Origin: Ferruginibacter sp.
Lineage (GTDB): Bacteria; Bacteroidota; Bacteroidia; Chitinophagales; Chitinophagaceae
Direction of reading: 5' to 3'
Length of the DNA stretch: 64,000 bases
NCBI GenBank assembly: GCA_019638575.1
Contig: JAHBTN010000020.1
Location: 1-64,000, forward strand
The notes under the pieces were generated by a model that searched no databases, had not been told where the DNA came from, and saw only the letters and a program-made list of their open reading frames with translations. The position numbers and the translations under genes were made by a program. The first letter of the stretch is position 1, and every line of letters starts with the position of its first letter. Shown here one piece after another: positions 61,818 through 64,000 of this stretch.

Positions 61818-64000
61818 AACCATAGCGGAATCAAACAATTTTATTGTACTTGATAAATTCACTAAGTATTATGAGGTGAATGAAGCACCTGCTGTTTATC
61901 AAACAGAGGCGGCATTGGAGAAAGAATTTATCCAAGACCTAATCAATCAAGGTTATGAAAATCCGATAACCCTCAATACAATTGAAGCGATGTTGGCGAA
62001 TGTAAGAGTGCAACTTCAATCGCTTAACGATGTAGTGTTTTCGGATGCTGAGTGGATTCGTTTTGTAGAAGAATTTTTAGATAAACCAAGTGATAGCCTT
62101 GTTGAAAAAACAAGAAAAATACACGACAACTATATCTACGATTTTGTTTTCGATGATGGGCATATCCAAAACATCTACTTAGTAGATAAAAAAAATATTG
62201 CACGTAATAAAGTGCAGGTCATCAAACAATTTGAACAAAAAGGCACACATGCCAATCGTTATGATGTTACCATATTAGTGAATGGCTTACCCCTTGTGCA
62301 AGTAGAGCTTAAAAAACGAGGAGTTGCAATACGAGAAGCTTTTAATCAGGTGCATCGTTACTCCAAAGAAAGTTTTAATAGCAGTAATTCGCTTTTTAAA
62401 TACATACAGCTATTTGTCATATCAAATGGTACGGACAGCCGGTACTTTGCCAACACGGTAAAACGAGATAAAAACAGCTTTGACTTTACCATGAACTGGG
62501 CAAAGGCTGATAATACATTAATCAAAGACCTAAAAGACTTTACGGCAACATTTTTCCAAAAACATACTTTATTAAATGTATTGCTTACCTATTCTGTTTT
62601 TGACACGAGTGATACACTGCTTGTCATGCGACCTTATCAGATTGCTGCAACAGAACGCATGTTATGGAAAATAAAAAGTTCCTATGAAGCAAAGAAATGG
62701 TCAACAACAGACGGTGGTGGTTATGTTTGGCACACCACAGGTTCAGGCAAAACGCTTACCAGTTTCAAAGCAGCACGATTAGCAACTCAATTGGACTTTA
62801 TTGATAAAGTATTCTTTGTAGTTGACCGTAAAGACCTGGACTTTCAAACGATGAAAGAATATCAGCGTTTCTCTCCTGATAGCGTAAACGGCTCTGATAG
62901 CACAGCGGGTTTAAAAAGAAATATTGAAAAGGAGGATAATAAGATTATTGTAACAACAATACAGAAACTAAATAACCTCATGAAAAGTGAGGGCGATTTA
63001 GCCATATATCAAAAGCAAGTAGTTTTCATTTTTGATGAAGCACATCGTTCACAATTTGGAGAGGCACAAAAGAATCTGAAAAAGAAATTCAAGAAGTTCT
63101 ATCAATTCGGTTTTACAGGAACACCGATATTCCCTCAAAATGCTTTAGGTGCTGAAACTACAGCAAGTGTTTTTGGACGTGAATTACACTCATATGTAAT
63201 TACTGATGCCATTAGAGATGAAAAGGTACTGAAATTCAAAGTTGATTATAACGATGTTCGACCACAGTTTAAGAACATAGAATCAGAACAAGATGAGAAG
63301 AAGTTAAGTGCAGCAGAAAATAAAAAGGCTTTGCTTCATCCTTCTCGTATTAAAGAAATATCACAATATGTTTTACAGAATTTCAGGATAAAAACGCACA
63401 GGAACCAAGGAAGCAACAAGGGTTTTAATGCAATGTTTGCTGTAAGTAGTGTTGATGCAGCCAAATGTTATTATGAGGAATTAAACAATTTACAAAAGGA
63501 TAGTGATAAACCTTTAAGGATAGCGACAATCTTTTCTTTTGCAGCCAATGAGGAACAAAGTGCAATCGGTGAAATAGTAGATGAAAGCTTTGAGCCCTCT
63601 GCAATGGATAGCAGTTCTAAAGAGTTCTTGACTAAAGCTATCAATGATTACAATGCAATGTTCAAAACCAGTTATGGAGTTGACAGCAATGAGTTTCAAA
63701 ATTATTACCGTGACCTTGCAAAACGGGTAAAAAATAAAGAGGTTGACCTAATTATTGTTGTTGGAATGTTCCTAACAGGATTTGATGCTCCTACACTCAA
63801 TACATTGTTTGTTGATAAGAATCTGCGTTATCATGGCTTGATTCAAGCCTTTTCACGAACAAATAGAATTTATGATGCAACAAAGACTTTTGGAAATATT
63901 GTTACGTTCAGAGATTTAGAAAAAGCAACCATTGATGCTATTACGCTGTTCGGAGATAGCAATACCAAGAATGTAGTTCTTGAAAAGAGTTACAAAGAAT
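61804..64000 (+). CDS. hsdR: Type I restriction endonuclease subunit R (C-terminus outside window)
   Basis: Starts at the ATG at 61804 ([21 protein letters not shown]), overlapping the ATPase gene by 14 bases. The reading frame stays open for 732 codons to the window edge. The PD-(D/E)xK nuclease part is visible as [20 protein letters not shown] (E168-x-K170). The SF2 motor has Walker A TTGSGKT, DEAH ([13 protein letters not shown]) and TGTP. Later motor motifs are [20 protein letters not shown] and IQAFSRTNR. HsdR usually has about 1000 residues, so some 270 remain outside. It cleaves unmethylated DNA after translocation. Confidence 0.95.
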   Translation, partial: MSQYKTIAESNNFIVLDKFTKYYEVNEAPAVYQTEAALEKEFIQDLINQGYENPITLNTIEAMLANVRVQLQSLNDVVFSDAEWIRFVEEFLDKPSDSLVEKTRKIHDNYIYDFVFDDGHIQNIYLVDKKNIARNKVQVIKQFEQKGTHANRYDVTILVNGLPLVQVELKKRGVAIREAFNQVHRYSKESFNSSNSLFKYIQLFVISNGTDSRYFANTVKRDKNSFDFTMNWAKADNTLIKDLKDFTATFFQKHTLLNVLLTYSVFDTSDTLLVMRPYQIAATERMLWKIKSSYEAKKWSTTDGGGYVWHTTGSGKTLTSFKAARLATQLDFIDKVFFVVDRKDLDFQTMKEYQRFSPDSVNGSDSTAGLKRNIEKEDNKIIVTTIQKLNNLMKSEGDLAIYQKQVVFIFDEAHRSQFGEAQKNLKKKFKKFYQFGFTGTPIFPQNALGAETTASVFGRELHSYVITDAIRDEKVLKFKVDYNDVRPQFKNIESEQDEKKLSAAENKKALLHPSRIKEISQYVLQNFRIKTHRNQGSNKGFNAMFAVSSVDAAKCYYEELNNLQKDSDKPLRIATIFSFAANEEQSAIGEIVDESFEPSAMDSSSKEFLTKAINDYNAMFKTSYGVDSNEFQNYYRDLAKRVKNKEVDLIIVVGMFLTGFDAPTLNTLFVDKNLRYHGLIQAFSRTNRIYDATKTFGNIVTFRDLEKATIDAITLFGDSNTKNVVLEKSYKE

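Noticed and set aside
51915-64000. CRISPR array in the island
   Set aside because: The TTGTTGCC, TGCAAA and ELTA repeats are short and lack spacers of even length, so they are not a CRISPR array. No cas gene is present.
1-64000. tRNA or rRNA genes
   Set aside because: I looked in the gaps for cloverleaf arms with CCA ends or rRNA-like stretches and saw none. A tRNAscan run would settle this.

Overview
The window comes from a member of the Bacteroidota, most likely a Chitinophagaceae-type organism. I infer this from several features: TAnnTTTG -7 promoter boxes, two type IX secretion (T9SS) tails, an ExbB-ExbD-ExbD-TonB cluster whose TonB starts with a conserved ILDI/NKEYGAY block, a short NuoG, and BT4734/DUF3987-type island proteins. 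It divides into a chromosomal backbone (about 1-51914) and a mobile island with a defence operon (about 51915 to beyond 64000).

1-30.7 kb, backbone. An RRM RNA-binding protein is cut by the left edge. It is followed by rplI-rpsR-rpsF (minus), an M14 peptidase, a secreted endonuclease I with a T9SS tail, rpsT, a PqiA-like membrane protein, sucA, a GxxExxY protein, ffh, rpsP, rimM, dinB, a 1-Cys peroxiredoxin, two pseudouridine synthases, rlmN and a sugar-dehydrogenase-like lipoprotein. Next come a BlaI/M56 pair with two visible operators, a SdrD-repeat T9SS protein lacking its N-terminus, a thiolase, hisS with a low-Mr phosphatase, and a TonB / small membrane protein / PstS-like / TPR cluster.

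30.7-45.7 kb, complex I. All fourteen nuo genes (A-N) lie in order on the plus strand. Three extra items interrupt them: a two-helix membrane protein between nuoC and nuoD, a secreted SnoaL/NTF2-like protein between nuoE and nuoF, and a decayed four-helix-bundle (S23) gene between nuoF and nuoG. The gaps are filled with a low-complexity repeat family. An FtsX-type permease, the exbB-exbD-exbD-tonB cluster and mnmE follow.

51.9-64 kb, island. It begins directly at the 3' end of mnmE, an integration site known from SGI1. It carries repeat-rich DNA, an HTH/Zn-finger protein, a tyrosine recombinase, an unrecognised protein, a second HTH protein and a VirE-N/DUF3987 protein with 9-bp repeats inside and just after it. 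An XRE regulator then precedes a tightly coupled type I restriction operon, hsdM-hsdS-(ATPase)-hsdR, which runs off the right edge. HsdS carries a triple ELTA (TAEL) repeat like that of type IC enzymes. The ATPase between hsdS and hsdR has the size, position, ABC motifs and spaced Arg/Glu/His residues expected of a PrrC-type anticodon nuclease. This is the most interesting object in the window: a candidate tRNA-cutting suicide device guarding a type I restriction enzyme on a mobile island.
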